The notes beneath the pieces were generated by a model. That model made no database searches and was not told the origin of the DNA. It saw nothing but the letters and a program-made list of their open reading frames with translations. A stretch of 64,000 nt of DNA, taken from positions 186,001 through 250,000 of the forward strand of contig NZ_RXLO01000007.1 of assembly GCF_003958645.1 (NCBI RefSeq), written 5' to 3'. The DNA is from Chitinophaga rhizosphaerae. GTDB lineage: Bacteria; Bacteroidota; Bacteroidia; Chitinophagales; Chitinophagaceae. The position numbers were made by a program, and so were the translations under genes. The first letter of the stretch is position 1. Each line of letters starts with the position of its first letter. Positions 1 to 9,800 of this stretch are shown one piece after another.

Positions 1-138
1 GTTAAAGCACAGATCTGCTCCGTTTTGGCAGGATATGTGTGGGATCAGAGCAACCCGTACGTGGAACTGCACGCCACCGAACTGAAAAGGCTCGCGCGCA
101 AAATCGAACTGACGGAAAAACTGGGTAGCCTATCATGA
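1..138 (+). CDS. C-terminal fragment of an unidentified pigment-cluster protein
   Basis: The window opens inside a gene in frame 1; 45 codons are visible before TGA at 136-138. The fragment ends in a charged, probably helical tail (ATELKRLARKIELTEKLG). Its stop overlaps the next start in an ATGA junction, so it is translationally coupled to the pigment operon. Too little is present to name a family, and I do not recognise the tail. Confidence 0.6.
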   Translation, partial: VKAQICSVLAGYVWDQSNPYVELHATELKRLARKIELTEKLGSLS

Positions 139-749
139 TAAAAACAGGCATCTATATCAACGCATCCTGCATCATCCGCCACCATTCGGCGGTGAAAAAC
201 GGCCAGCCCGTTTACGAGGAGCGGCATGCAGACCTGCCGGATTTCCTCCGCGCGCTGTACGACCGCTTCAACGGGCAATATCCCAAGTTCCACAAAATGG
301 ATTTGCTCTCGAAGCTGGGATGGGCCGCCACGGAGATTTTGCTGCAGGATATGCCGATGGATATGTATGCCCCGGAAGATACCGGCGTTATCCTCGCCAA
401 CGCGAGCAGCAGCCTGGATACGGACGAAAAATATTTCGAGACCGTGCATGACATCGCCAGTCCGGCGCTGTTCGTGTACACCCTCCCCAACATCGTGATC
501 GGGGAGATCAGCATCCGGCACAAGTTCAAGGGCGAAAACGCCTTCTTCGTGCAGGAACGTTTCGATACGGCATTTATAACAGGTTACGCGGCGCAACTGC
601 TGGAAAGCGGCGCCGTGAAAGCCGTGGTGTGCGGATGGGTGGAGCAATACCACGCCGGGCACGAAGCGGCTTTTTACCTTTTGGAAACAACCCCGCGCGG
701 CATGGCTTTGCCGTTCAGCGCGGAAACCGCGGAAAAATTGTATAGATAA
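135..749 (+). CDS. Short beta-ketoacyl-ACP synthase-like protein (thiolase half-fold)
   Basis: A 204-residue protein that resembles the N-terminal half of a ketosynthase. It contains a stretch like the region around the KS dimer core (GVILANASSSLDTD) and later an ALFVYTLPN...IGEISI segment where a KS would carry its nucleophile. No TACSS-type cysteine and no HGTGT or KxxxGH histidine motif is present, and the length is half that of a KS (about 400). A catalytic role as a condensing enzyme is therefore unlikely; a scaffold or partner role for the ketosynthases encoded downstream is an inference. The start ATG at 135 overlaps the previous stop by 4 bp, and the next gene starts one base after its stop. 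Confidence 0.7.
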   Translation: MIKTGIYINASCIIRHHSAVKNGQPVYEERHADLPDFLRALYDRFNGQYPKFHKMDLLSKLGWAATEILLQDMPMDMYAPEDTGVILANASSSLDTDEKYFETVHDIASPALFVYTLPNIVIGEISIRHKFKGENAFFVQERFDTAFITGYAAQLLESGAVKAVVCGWVEQYHAGHEAAFYLLETTPRGMALPFSAETAEKLYR

Positions 750-750
750 T

Positions 751-1014
751 ATGGAAAAGTTGATGCAGGATCTGAAAGAACAGATCATTCAACAATTGAA
801 TTTGCAGGAAGTGAAACCTGAAGACATCGGTGACGACCAGCCGCTTTTCAAGGAAGGGCTTGGGCTCGACAGCATCGATGCCCTGGAGCTGATCGTGTTG
901 CTGCAGCAGCATCATAACATCCGCATCGCCAAACCGGAAGATGGCCCGAACATTTTTTATTCCGTTCGCACCATGGCCGAATACATCACCGCAGAAAAAG
1001 CGAAGCAGGCATGA
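751..1014 (+). CDS. Acyl carrier protein
   Basis: An 87-residue acidic carrier protein with the phosphopantetheine attachment motif GLDSIDALEL; the serine is residue 41. It would carry the growing polyene chain as a thioester after activation by AcpS, encoded at 13878. Length and the four-helix pattern fit stand-alone ACPs. It lies directly before the active ketosynthase and overlaps its start by 4 bp (ATGA), supporting co-translation. Family assignment is firm; its dedication to pigment synthesis rather than fatty acid synthesis is inferred from position. Confidence 0.92.
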   Translation: MEKLMQDLKEQIIQQLNLQEVKPEDIGDDQPLFKEGLGLDSIDALELIVLLQQHHNIRIAKPEDGPNIFYSVRTMAEYITAEKAKQA

Positions 1015-2207
1015 TGAAAGGGAATGTATGGATAGCGGGAGGCGGCGTCATTTCCGGCATTGGCCGGGACCTTGGCGAGTGCATGGCTTCGTTTGAAGCG
1101 ATGCGCCCGGGCATGGCGTACATGCAGCACCTGCGGTCCGCACACGCCCAAACCTTCCCTGTCGTGGAAGTAAAAGCAGGCAACGAAGAACTGGCCGCAA
1201 TTGCGGGAATGCCCGCCCACTGGAGCCGCACCGCCCTCCTGAGCCGCATCGCCGCACAGGAAGCCTGGGAACGCTCCGGCCTGGGCAATATCGCCGACTA
1301 CCGCGCCGGCTTCGTATCGGCAAACACCGTTGGCGGGATGGATAAAACGGAAGATTTCATGGAAGCCTTCCTGGCAAACCCTTCCAAAGGGAAACTCCGC
1401 AAGGTGGCACACCACGAATGCGGCGCGGTGACGGAGCTGGTGGCCGACGCCATGGGCATACGCCACCACGTTTCCACGATCAGCACCGCCTGCTCTTCGG
1501 GCGCCAACGCCCTGATGTACGGCGCCCGCATGATCCGCGCAGGTATGCTGGACGTGGTGATCGCCGGGGGGACCGACGCGTTGACGCGCTTCACGCTCAA
1601 CGGCTTCAACACCCTCATGATCCTCGATCAGCAACACTGCCGCCCGTTCGACGATACCCGGACCGGCCTGAACCTCGGCGAAGGCGCGGGGTACGTAGTG
1701 CTCGTGTCTGACGCCGTGGCGGAGAAAACCCAGCCATGGTGCCGGCTCGCGGGGTTCGCCAATGCCAACGACGCCTATCACCAGACGGCTTCGTCGCCCG
1801 ATGGCATCGGGAATTTCTTGGCGATGAAAGGCGCCCTGGAAATGGGGGGATTGCAGCCGGAAGACATCGGTTACATCAACCTGCATGGCACCGGTACCCA
1901 GAACAACGACAGCTCGGAAGGCCTGGCCATTTCCCGGCTGTTCGGAAATGGCGTGCCGCCCGCCAGCTCCACCAAGAGCTTCACGGGGCACACGCTGGGC
2001 GCCAGCGGCGGCATCGAAGCGGTATTTTCCGCGTGGGCGCTGCGCGAAGGGATCGTTTATCCCAACGCCAACTTCTCCGTGCAGATGAAGGAATTGGCCT
2101 TTTCGCCGGTCACCGCTTTTTCACGGGGCAACGGCCTGCGGAACGTGATGTCGAACTCCTTCGGGTTCGGCGGCAACTGTTCCAGCCTGGTCTTTTCAAA
2201 GGAATAA
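1011..2207 (+). CDS. Beta-ketoacyl-ACP synthase (catalytically complete, FabF/ApeO-like)
   Basis: A 398-residue condensing enzyme that extends an ACP-bound acyl chain with malonyl-ACP. All catalytic parts are visible: Cys161 in STACSSGANAL, His292 in HGTGT, Lys322 and His327 in KSFTGHTLGASGG. The glycine-rich C-terminal FGFGG turn near the end is also present. Length is normal for the KAS II family. It is followed 3 bp later by a related protein that lost these residues, giving a KS/CLF pair as in type II polyketide and aryl polyene systems. The ATG at 1011 is used because it forms the ATGA overlap with the ACP gene; ATG 1014 is an alternative. Confidence 0.93.
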   Translation: MMKGNVWIAGGGVISGIGRDLGECMASFEAMRPGMAYMQHLRSAHAQTFPVVEVKAGNEELAAIAGMPAHWSRTALLSRIAAQEAWERSGLGNIADYRAGFVSANTVGGMDKTEDFMEAFLANPSKGKLRKVAHHECGAVTELVADAMGIRHHVSTISTACSSGANALMYGARMIRAGMLDVVIAGGTDALTRFTLNGFNTLMILDQQHCRPFDDTRTGLNLGEGAGYVVLVSDAVAEKTQPWCRLAGFANANDAYHQTASSPDGIGNFLAMKGALEMGGLQPEDIGYINLHGTGTQNNDSSEGLAISRLFGNGVPPASSTKSFTGHTLGASGGIEAVFSAWALREGIVYPNANFSVQMKELAFSPVTAFSRGNGLRNVMSNSFGFGGNCSSLVFSKE

Positions 2208-2210
2208 CAC

Positions 2211-3260
2211 ATGCAAGCATTCATACAAGGAACAGGATGCGTATCCGCGCAGGACAGCCAGGTTTTTCCGGGGGAAATCCGGCATTACGATGGCGACCGC
2301 CTGCCCGTGGCCGACCCGGATTACAAACAGTGGATCGATATCAAGCAGATCCGCCGGATGGGCCGCGCCATCAAAATGGGCGTTGCCGCCTCGCACATGA
2401 GCCTGGAAGCCGCGGGCATCAAATCCCCCGACGCCATCATCATGGGCACGGCTTACGGATGCCTCGCCGATACGGGCGTGTTCCTCCAGAAACTGGTGAG
2501 CCAGCACGAAGACATGCTCACGCCCACCGCATTCATCCAGAGCACGCACAACACCGTAGCCGGCCAGATCGCCCTGCTGCTGGGATGCCACGCGTACAAC
2601 AACACCTTCGTCCACAGGGCATTTTCATTGGAAAACGCGTTGCAGGACAGCCTGTTGATGCTGGCGGAAGATCCTTCGCGCAAAATCCTCGCCGGTGCCA
2701 CCGACGAAATCACCGAATATTCGCATACCATCCTGCGCCGCTTCGGATTGTATAAGAACGCCTCCACCGCTGCGTTACAGCGTTCCGGGACACCGGGCAC
2801 CATGGCAGGGGAGGGCGCCGCATTTTTTGTATTGGCTTCAGGGAAGGACGACAAATCCCTCGCGCAATTAACCGCCGTGGACATGCTGTACCGCCCTGCA
2901 TCCGAACAGGAGACGGCAGACCGCTTGCTGGATTTCCTCCGCCGAAACGGCCTGGAACCGAAAGATATTTCGCTCTTGCTCAGCGGCCGTAACGGCGATG
3001 TTACCAGCGACCGGTACTACGGAACCGTAGAAAGCCGGCTCTTCGAATCCACGCCGGTAGCGGCATTCAAACATTTCTGCGGAGAATATCCCACCGCATC
3101 GGCCTTCGCCGTGTGGATGGCCGCGGGATGCCTGCACCGTGGGGCGGTCCCGCAGGAAGCCATGGTAAAAGGCGATGCCCCGGCAGCACCGGCGCGCATC
3201 CTCGTCTGGAACCACCATCAAGGCACCCATCACTCATTCATTTTGCTGGAGAAATGCTGA
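2211..3260 (+). CDS. Ketosynthase-like chain-length factor, catalytic residues absent
   Basis: A 349-residue thiolase-fold protein aligning with the preceding ketosynthase. Where the nucleophile cysteine should be, the sequence reads HRAFSLENAL (around Ala137), the HGTGT motif is replaced by LSGRNGD, and the KxxxGH motif reads KHFCGE, keeping Lys but losing His. It is thus predicted inactive in condensation and resembles the KS-beta/chain-length-factor partner that shapes the product cavity in type II systems. It would form a heterodimer with the 1011-2207 product. The start is 3 bp after the upstream stop. Role by analogy; the loss of residues is read directly. Confidence 0.85.
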   Translation: MQAFIQGTGCVSAQDSQVFPGEIRHYDGDRLPVADPDYKQWIDIKQIRRMGRAIKMGVAASHMSLEAAGIKSPDAIIMGTAYGCLADTGVFLQKLVSQHEDMLTPTAFIQSTHNTVAGQIALLLGCHAYNNTFVHRAFSLENALQDSLLMLAEDPSRKILAGATDEITEYSHTILRRFGLYKNASTAALQRSGTPGTMAGEGAAFFVLASGKDDKSLAQLTAVDMLYRPASEQETADRLLDFLRRNGLEPKDISLLLSGRNGDVTSDRYYGTVESRLFESTPVAAFKHFCGEYPTASAFAVWMAAGCLHRGAVPQEAMVKGDAPAAPARILVWNHHQGTHHSFILLEKC

Positions 3261-4027
3261 GAGCATTCGTCATAGCAGCGGCGGCGGCAGCCGCAGGCAT
3301 CATCCTCCTCCTGCACGGCGGATGGGCCGCCACGCCTGCCTGGAAGTTGCTCATACCTTTGCTCGTAGCTTCCGGATTCGCGACCTGGGGCGCCATCAAC
3401 GTACGGTCCAACTATTTCGTGCGCACCCACAGCAAAGGCAAACGCTCCGATAAATCGGTAGCACTGTCGTTCGACGACGGGCCGCTGACCGAATTCACCC
3501 CGCAGATCCTCGACATCCTTGCGCAGTTCAACGTGCGCGCGGCGTTTTTCTGCATCGGCCACCGCGTGGAGCAGGAACCGGCGCTCATGAAAAGGATCGT
3601 GGGCGAAGGACACCTCGTCGGCAACCATAGCTTTTCCCATAGCCCCACTTTCGACCTGCAAACCACCGCGGCCATGAAGGCAGACCTCGCCAAGGCGAAC
3701 GAAGTCATCAAATCCGCTACAGGACTGCAACCCAAACTGTTCCGCCCGCCATACGGCGTCACCAATCCCATGCTCGCCCGTGCGATCCGGAAAGGGAAAT
3801 TCATCGCCGTGGGATGGAGCGTCCGCTCGTTCGACACCGTCATCAAAGACGAAGACAAACTGTTCGAGCGCGTAACGAAGAAAATTGAAGCGGGAGACAT
3901 CTTCCTCTTTCACGATACCGCCGCGGCCACCGTCAGGATTTTGCCCGCGCTCATCAAGCAGCTTAAACGCGATGGCTTCGCCATCAAAAGATTGGATGAA
4001 CTTTTAAATATTCCGGCTTATGCGTAG
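3254..4027 (+). CDS. Membrane-anchored polysaccharide deacetylase (NodB homology)
   Basis: A 257-residue protein with two N-terminal hydrophobic helices (about 4-20 and 29-46) followed by a NodB-type carbohydrate esterase family 4 domain. Motif 1 is SFDDGP (Asp73, Asp74) and motif 2 is HSFSH (His124, His128), giving the metal-binding Asp-His-His set; RPPYG and FHDT motifs follow. It would deacetylate an N-acetyl sugar or a related substrate at the inner membrane. Homologues recur in flexirubin clusters, but their substrate is not established. ATG 3254 overlaps the upstream stop by 7 bp; an in-frame start further upstream would lie inside the previous gene and add non-homologous sequence. Confidence 0.88.
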   Translation: MLRAFVIAAAAAAAGIILLLHGGWAATPAWKLLIPLLVASGFATWGAINVRSNYFVRTHSKGKRSDKSVALSFDDGPLTEFTPQILDILAQFNVRAAFFCIGHRVEQEPALMKRIVGEGHLVGNHSFSHSPTFDLQTTAAMKADLAKANEVIKSATGLQPKLFRPPYGVTNPMLARAIRKGKFIAVGWSVRSFDTVIKDEDKLFERVTKKIEAGDIFLFHDTAAATVRILPALIKQLKRDGFAIKRLDELLNIPAYA

Positions 4028-4652
4028 ATGGACCATGATGTTGGCAGCGACTTTCATTACGCTGCAAGTTGCCGCCCAGAGCGGGTTCAGGCCCGTTTCC
4101 AACCTCGATCGGTTTAAACAGGAATTTGCCCGCACGGCGCAGCAGACGCAGTCGATCAAGAGCGACTTCGTCCAGGAAAAGCACCTCAGCCTGCTGGCCG
4201 ATAAAATCACCAGCAAGGGGAAATTCTGGTTCAAGAAGGAAAACCGGGTACGGATGGAATATGCGTCGCCCACGTATTACCTCATGATCATCAACGGGAA
4301 GAATGTTCGCATCAAGGATTCGCGGACAGACAGGAGCATTTCCACCGGCGGCAATAAACTGTTCGAACAGATCAGCCGGATCACGGCCGATTGTGTGCAG
4401 GGGAACGTGCTCCACAACAAAGACTTTACCGCCAAGGTGCAGGAAAACGATAAACAGTATCTTTTACAGTTGACGCCGGTGGCGAAGGGGATGAAGGATT
4501 TCTTCTCCTCGATCGAGCTGCTGGTCGACAAGAAAGACCTGGGCGTGGCCAAGATCGTCATGCACGAAGCATCGGGCGACCGTACCGAAATGATTTTCAC
4601 CAAGAAAGAGCTGAACGCCGCCATTCCGGATGAGATGTTTGCTGTTAAATAG
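4020..4652 (+). CDS. LolA-like periplasmic outer-membrane lipoprotein carrier
   Basis: A 210-residue protein with a signal peptide (hydrophobic segment at about 5-18, cleavage near VAAQS). The body matches the LolA/LolA-like beta-sheet cradle: FVQEKHLSLLADKITSKG then GKFWFKKENRVRMEY, typical of the family's N-terminal strands. LolA ferries lipoproteins across the periplasm; cluster-encoded copies in aryl polyene loci are thought to carry the lipid-linked pigment. Here it is wedged between the deacetylase (8-bp overlap) and a lipoprotein gene (23-bp overlap). It is a dedicated paralogue by context rather than necessarily the housekeeping LolA. Confidence 0.87.
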   Translation: MRRWTMMLAATFITLQVAAQSGFRPVSNLDRFKQEFARTAQQTQSIKSDFVQEKHLSLLADKITSKGKFWFKKENRVRMEYASPTYYLMIINGKNVRIKDSRTDRSISTGGNKLFEQISRITADCVQGNVLHNKDFTAKVQENDKQYLLQLTPVAKGMKDFFSSIELLVDKKDLGVAKIVMHEASGDRTEMIFTKKELNAAIPDEMFAVK

Positions 4653-5253
4653 CGTATTGCTGCTGGGGCTCGCTTCCTGCGGATCGGCCTACAAAGGCCT
4701 GCAGCGCACCGATGCCGATGCGGCTTCGTGCCTGGAGAAGTTCCGGCCGAAGATCGATTCGCCCGCGCTGTACAGCACGCAGGTCGATATTTTGCAGCAT
4801 CATTTGTCGGGCCTGCTGTATTTCCGGCCCATGGACAACGGCAGCATGCGTGTATTATTCATGAGCGAAATGGGGATGAAGTTTTTCGATTTCGAGTTTA
4901 CGAAAGACGGTTCCTTCATCAAACATTACTTGCTCCCGAAAATGGACAAAAAAGCGGTGGTGAAAACGCTGCGGAAGGATTTCGACATGGTGCTCATGCG
5001 CCGCGATCCTTCCACTGCCCAAACCTTTACGGGAAACGGCCTGCGCTACACCGCCTTCGATCTGCCGAAAGGGAAGATCTATTATATCACCGACACGGCT
5101 TGCAGCGAACTGGTGCGCGTGGAGAACGGCTCGCGCCGAAAACCCGTGGTAGACGTGTGGTTGAAGCAATACAGGAATGGTGTGCCGGATAGTATCGACA
5201 TCCGCCATCATACCGTCAAATTCAATATTTCATTACAACGCGTAGAAAAATAA
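4630..5253 (+). CDS. Pigment-cluster lipoprotein of unknown function
   Basis: A 207-residue protein with a lipoprotein signal: hydrophobic core followed by the lipobox LASC (Cys17). The mature part is rich in beta-strand-like segments and has no motif I recognise. It overlaps lolA-like by 23 bp, so coupled production with the carrier is likely, and it could be the outer-membrane acceptor in a LolA-LolB-like hand-over; that is inference. Small outer-membrane lipoproteins are a regular component of aryl polyene clusters. Confidence 0.75.
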   Translation: MRCLLLNSVLLLGLASCGSAYKGLQRTDADAASCLEKFRPKIDSPALYSTQVDILQHHLSGLLYFRPMDNGSMRVLFMSEMGMKFFDFEFTKDGSFIKHYLLPKMDKKAVVKTLRKDFDMVLMRRDPSTAQTFTGNGLRYTAFDLPKGKIYYITDTACSELVRVENGSRRKPVVDVWLKQYRNGVPDSIDIRHHTVKFNISLQRVEK

Positions 5254-5615
5254 TGTTAGCAGGAAAATTCTTTACCGTCGTATCCCAACAGCAACCGGCT
5301 GAAAATTCGGTCCACTTTACGATCGACTGGAACGGCGCGCATCCTATTTTCGAAGGGCATTTTCCCGGGCAGCCCGTTGTTCCCGGCGTTTGCATGATGC
5401 AAACCATCCAGGAGCTGCTGTCGGCCGCCGTGGGCAAAACCTTGCTCGTGGAAAAAGTAGCGAACATGAAATTCCTCAATATGATCGATCCCCGCGTAAG
5501 CCCGCAGGTGACCGTGGAGATCGCATTTACTGAAGAGGAAGGGGGATACAGGACCCATGCCGTCATCAAACATGAAGCCACCACGTTCCTGAAGTTCCAG
5601 GGCCGTTTCAAATGA
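5253..5615 (+). CDS. 3-hydroxyacyl-ACP dehydratase-like hot-dog protein
   Basis: A 120-residue single hot-dog domain with the FabZ/FabA-type signature FEGHFPGQPVVPGV; the catalytic histidine is His36. It would introduce the double bonds of the polyene by dehydrating 3-hydroxyacyl-ACP. In FabZ/FabA an acidic residue follows PGV five to six positions later; here the segment is PGVCMMQTIQ, with Gln at that position, so the acid partner is absent or supplied from elsewhere. Start and upstream stop share one base (TAATG). Family clear, catalytic competence uncertain. Confidence 0.85.
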   Translation: MLAGKFFTVVSQQQPAENSVHFTIDWNGAHPIFEGHFPGQPVVPGVCMMQTIQELLSAAVGKTLLVEKVANMKFLNMIDPRVSPQVTVEIAFTEEEGGYRTHAVIKHEATTFLKFQGRFK

Positions 5616-6817
5616 CTATGGAGCAACAGGGCACATACGACGCACAGTTCGGCGAGCGCAAGGTTTGCGTGCTGATCCCGACCTACAACAACGCAGGCAC
5701 CCTTGGTGCCGTGCTGGAGCAGGTGTTGGCGTATACGCAGCACGTGATCGTGGTGAACGACGGCGCAACGGACGATACCATGGCCGTACTGGATCGGTTC
5801 CCGCAGATCAATGTGCTGGCTTACCAGCCCAACCGCGGCAAGGGCATCGCCTTGCGCAGGGGGTTCAGGTATGCATTGGAGCAGGGGTACGATTTCGCCA
5901 TTACGATGGATGCGGACGGGCAACACTATGCCAGCGATCTGCTGGCGTTCCTCGGCAAAGCCGATAAAAGCGATCCCGCGATCCTCATCGGCGCGCGGAA
6001 CCTGCACCAGGAGAACATGCCCGGCAAAAACACGTTCGCCAACAAGTTCTCCAACTTCTGGTTTTACGTGGAAACGGGGCTGAAAGGGCCGGACACGCAG
6101 TCTGGCTACCGGTTGTACCCGCTGTTTGCCATGAAGGGGATGCGGTTCGCCTGCACCAAGTACGAATTCGAGATCGAAGTGTTGGTGCGCTGCAGCTGGA
6201 AAGGGATCCGCATCGGATGGGAGCCCGTGGGCGTGTATTATCCGCCGGCGGAGGAAAGGGTATCGCACTTCCGGCCGTTCCGGGATTTTTCGCGGATCAG
6301 CGTGCTCAATACTGTTTTGGTGACCATCGCATTCCTGTACATCCATCCGCGGAACCTGTTGCGGTTCATATTTTCGAAAGACGGGTTGCGGTACATCTGG
6401 CGCGAGCAGTTGCTGGCGGCGGGGGAGAGCAATGGAACGAAAGCCGCGTCTGTCGGGTTCGGCGTGTTCATGGGTATCTTCCCGGTGTGGGGGTTCCAGA
6501 TGCTCATCGCCGTGGTGATCGCGCAATTGCTGAAGCTCAACAAGGCTTTGGTGCTCATCGCGTCCAACATCAGCATTCCGCCCATGATCCCGCTCATCGT
6601 GTACGGGAGTTTTCTCATGGGAAGGATGTATGTGGCCGAAGACGCGACCTGGCTTATTTTCAGCAAGTCTTTGACGCTGGACGACGTCAAGCAAAACTTT
6701 TTCCAGTATATCACGGGCAGTATTACGCTGGCCGTAGCGGCGGGGCTCGTGGCGGGCCTCGTTACGTGGCTGGCGCTGTCGGTTTTCCGGCGAAAGCGGG
6801 CCGCGGTGCAAACTTAA
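5612..6817 (+). CDS. Family 2 glycosyltransferase with C-terminal DUF2062 membrane domain
   Basis: A 401-residue protein. Residues about 17-225 are a GT-A glycosyltransferase: LIPTYNNAGTLG, VVNDGATDDT and the metal-binding DAD at 100-102 (TMDADGQH). Residues about 246-385 form a DUF2062 domain with several hydrophobic helices (VGFGVFMGIFPVWGFQ; NISIPPMIP). This fusion is common in flexirubin and aryl polyene clusters and could decorate or lipid-anchor the product at the inner membrane. It overlaps the dehydratase by 4 bp and the next gene begins 9 bp later. The acceptor substrate cannot be read from sequence. Confidence 0.88.
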   Translation: MTMEQQGTYDAQFGERKVCVLIPTYNNAGTLGAVLEQVLAYTQHVIVVNDGATDDTMAVLDRFPQINVLAYQPNRGKGIALRRGFRYALEQGYDFAITMDADGQHYASDLLAFLGKADKSDPAILIGARNLHQENMPGKNTFANKFSNFWFYVETGLKGPDTQSGYRLYPLFAMKGMRFACTKYEFEIEVLVRCSWKGIRIGWEPVGVYYPPAEERVSHFRPFRDFSRISVLNTVLVTIAFLYIHPRNLLRFIFSKDGLRYIWREQLLAAGESNGTKAASVGFGVFMGIFPVWGFQMLIAVVIAQLLKLNKALVLIASNISIPPMIPLIVYGSFLMGRMYVAEDATWLIFSKSLTLDDVKQNFFQYITGSITLAVAAGLVAGLVTWLALSVFRRKRAAVQT

Positions 6818-6826
6818 AACCGATTC

Positions 6827-9800
6827 ATGGGCACATTCTTCATATCGATCTACAATTTTTTTAACGCCCGTAAATGGCTGCTGTGGCTGTTTACGGCTTT
6901 CCTTTTTTTATCCGCCGCCTTCTTCGCCTCCAAAGTGAAGCTGGAGGAAGACATCACGCGCGTACTGCCGCAGGATCCCAAGATCGACCGGCTCAACCAG
7001 TTCCTCCAGAATTCCAAGTTCACGGATAAACTGGCGGTCATCGTTTCGCAGAAAGACAGTTCGGCCCCCGCAGCGCCAGACAGTCTCATCCTCGCCGCCG
7101 AACAGCTCACCGCCGGCCTGCAGGCAAACCCCGTGGCGCCCTACGTATCTGCCATCACCGGTAAAATGGAAGACACGCTGCTGTTCAGTTTGCTGGACCG
7201 TGTGCAGGCCAACCTTCCCCTGTTCCTCGAAGAAAAAGACTACAAAACGCTCGATACCCTCACATCGCCCGACCGCGTGGCCGGCGCCATGGAAGGGAAT
7301 TACAATACGCTCGTTTCCCCGGCGGGCATGGTCCTCAAAAAATCCATCGCCGCAGACCCGCTCGGGATCACGTGGATCGGGATGAATAAGCTCCGGCAGC
7401 TCCAGGCAGACGATGCCTGGACCTTGTACGACGGCTACCTCATGAGCAAGGACGAACGCAACCTGCTGGTGCTCGTTACCCCGAAATTCGCGCCGGGTAA
7501 AACGGCTGATAACAAAACTTTCCTTTCGCACCTCGATCGCCTGATCGATACCGTGGCGATGGCGGCTCCCGCGGCGGAGGTCACCTATTTCGGCGCAACG
7601 GCCGTGGCGGTGGGGAACGCGGTGCAGCTGCGGCAGGATACGATGCTGACGCAGGGCATCACCGTGCTGCTGCTCATCGTCCTGATCGCCCTGTTTTTCC
7701 GCCGCAAACGCGCGCCATTGCTCGTGATGCTGCCCGTGGTGTTCGGTGCGCTGTTTTCCCTGGCCATGGTGTACCTCGTGCAGGGAGGCATTTCCGTGAT
7801 CGCCATGGGCGCGGGATGCGTGGTACTGGGCGTGGCGGTGAACTATTCGCTGCACGTTTTCAACCATTACCGCCATTTGCCCGACATCCGCCAGGTGCTC
7901 CGCGACCTCGCCATGCCCATGACCGTGGGCAGCTTCACGACGGTAGGCGGCTTCTTCTGCCTGCAATTCGTGAAATCGCCCATGTTGCAGGACATGGGGC
8001 GCTTTGCCGGGTTCAGTCTCGTGGGGGCTTCGCTGTTTTCGCTTATCGTGCTCCCGCATTTCATCGCCATGGGCGATGCGCCGGCCAAAGACGCACCCGT
8101 TAAACATAATATCATCGACCGGTTCTCCCACTGGAGGCCGGAACGCAATAAATGGCTCGTGTACGGCATCCTGGCGCTTACCGTCGTGTTTTTCTTCACC
8201 GCCGGAAAGGTGCGTTTCGAAAGCGACATGATGCGCATGAACTACATGCCCCAAAAACTCCGCGACGCCGAAGCCAAACTCAACCGCCTCAATGATTATA
8301 CCGCCCAAACCGTTTACATGCTGTCTGAAGGCGCCAACCTCAACGAAGCGCTGGAACGCAGGGCGGGGGCGGATCCCGCTTTGCAACGCCTCCTGGCGGC
8401 GGGAGCGCTGAAGAAGTCTGGCGGGCCTGGGCATTTGCTCCTGTCCGAACAGGAACAGCGTATCCGGATCGAACGGTGGAAGCATTACTGGTCGCCGGAG
8501 CGAACAGCGGCTGTAATGGCGGCTTTACGGCAGGAAGGGGCCAAATACGGTTTCAAGCCGGAAGCGTTCGATAAATTCCAGGGCCTCATCACCCAAAACT
8601 ATTCCGTCACGAAGCCGGAAAATTCACCTTTGATGGATTTGCCGGCCATCAGCGACTTTGTGACGCTGAAGCCCGGGAACGCTTCGCTGTCGGGGATTCT
8701 GAAGGTAGACCCGGCCAGGAAGAACGAAGTCTACGCCGCGCTGGACGCATTGCCCGGCACGGTCGTGATCGATAAACAATACACGGCCAACCGCCTGGCC
8801 GTCGTGATCCGCGATGAATTCAGCACCATCGCCTGGATGACGTCTGCCCTCGTATTCTTTGCGCTGCTGCTTACCTACGGCCGCATCGAACTGGCGCTCA
8901 TCACCTTCATCCCCATGGCCATCAGCTGGGTGTGGATCCTGGGAATTATGGGATGGCTGGGCATTCCGTTCAACATCGTCAACATCATCCTTTCCACGTT
9001 CATTTTCGGGTTGGGGGATGATTACAGCATTTTCACGATGGACGGGCTCCTGCAGGAATACAAGAACGGCAGCAAACATCTGCCATCCTTCAAATCATCG
9101 ATCTTCTTTTCCGCCATCACAACGGTTTTGGGACTGGGCGCGCTCATCTTCGCGCAGCATCCTTCCCTGAAATCCATCGCGGCGATCGCGGTAATCGGTA
9201 TCTTATGCGTGGTCATCACTTCGCAGGTATTAATTCCTTTCTTCTTCAATTTCCTCATCGCCAACCGGGTGGGGAAGAACAGTCGCCCGCCCTGGACGCT
9301 CTGGAGCTGGTCGAAATCGATGTTCTCGTTCATCTACTTCGCCTTTGGTGCGCTGGTGCTCACGGGCGTCGGTTTTATCATCATCCGGCTGAACCCTTTC
9401 AACAAGGAAAAAGGCAAGAAAATCTACCATCGGCTGTTGTCGAAATGCACCTGGAGCGTGCTCCACATCATGGGCAACACCAAAAAAGTGACGATCAACG
9501 AAAGCCGGGAAGATTTCAAAAAACCGGCGGTCATCATCAGCAACCACCAGTCTTTCCTCGACATCCTCATGTCTACCAGCATGCACCCCAACGTGGTGTT
9601 GCTGACGAACAACTGGGTGTACAATTCCCCCGTTTTCGGGAAAGTGGTGAAGATGGCGGACTATTACCCCGTGGCCGAGGGCGCCGAAACGGCCATCGAT
9701 CATCTGCGCGACCGCGTAGCCCAGGGCTATTCGGTAGTGGTATACCCGGAAGGCACACGCTCGCAGGATAAGCATATCAAACGGTTCCACAAAGGCGCGT

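Noticed and set aside
5222..6811. A 529-codon minus-strand frame over the dehydratase and glycosyltransferase genes
   Set aside because: It crosses two well-supported plus-strand genes and has no family resemblance.
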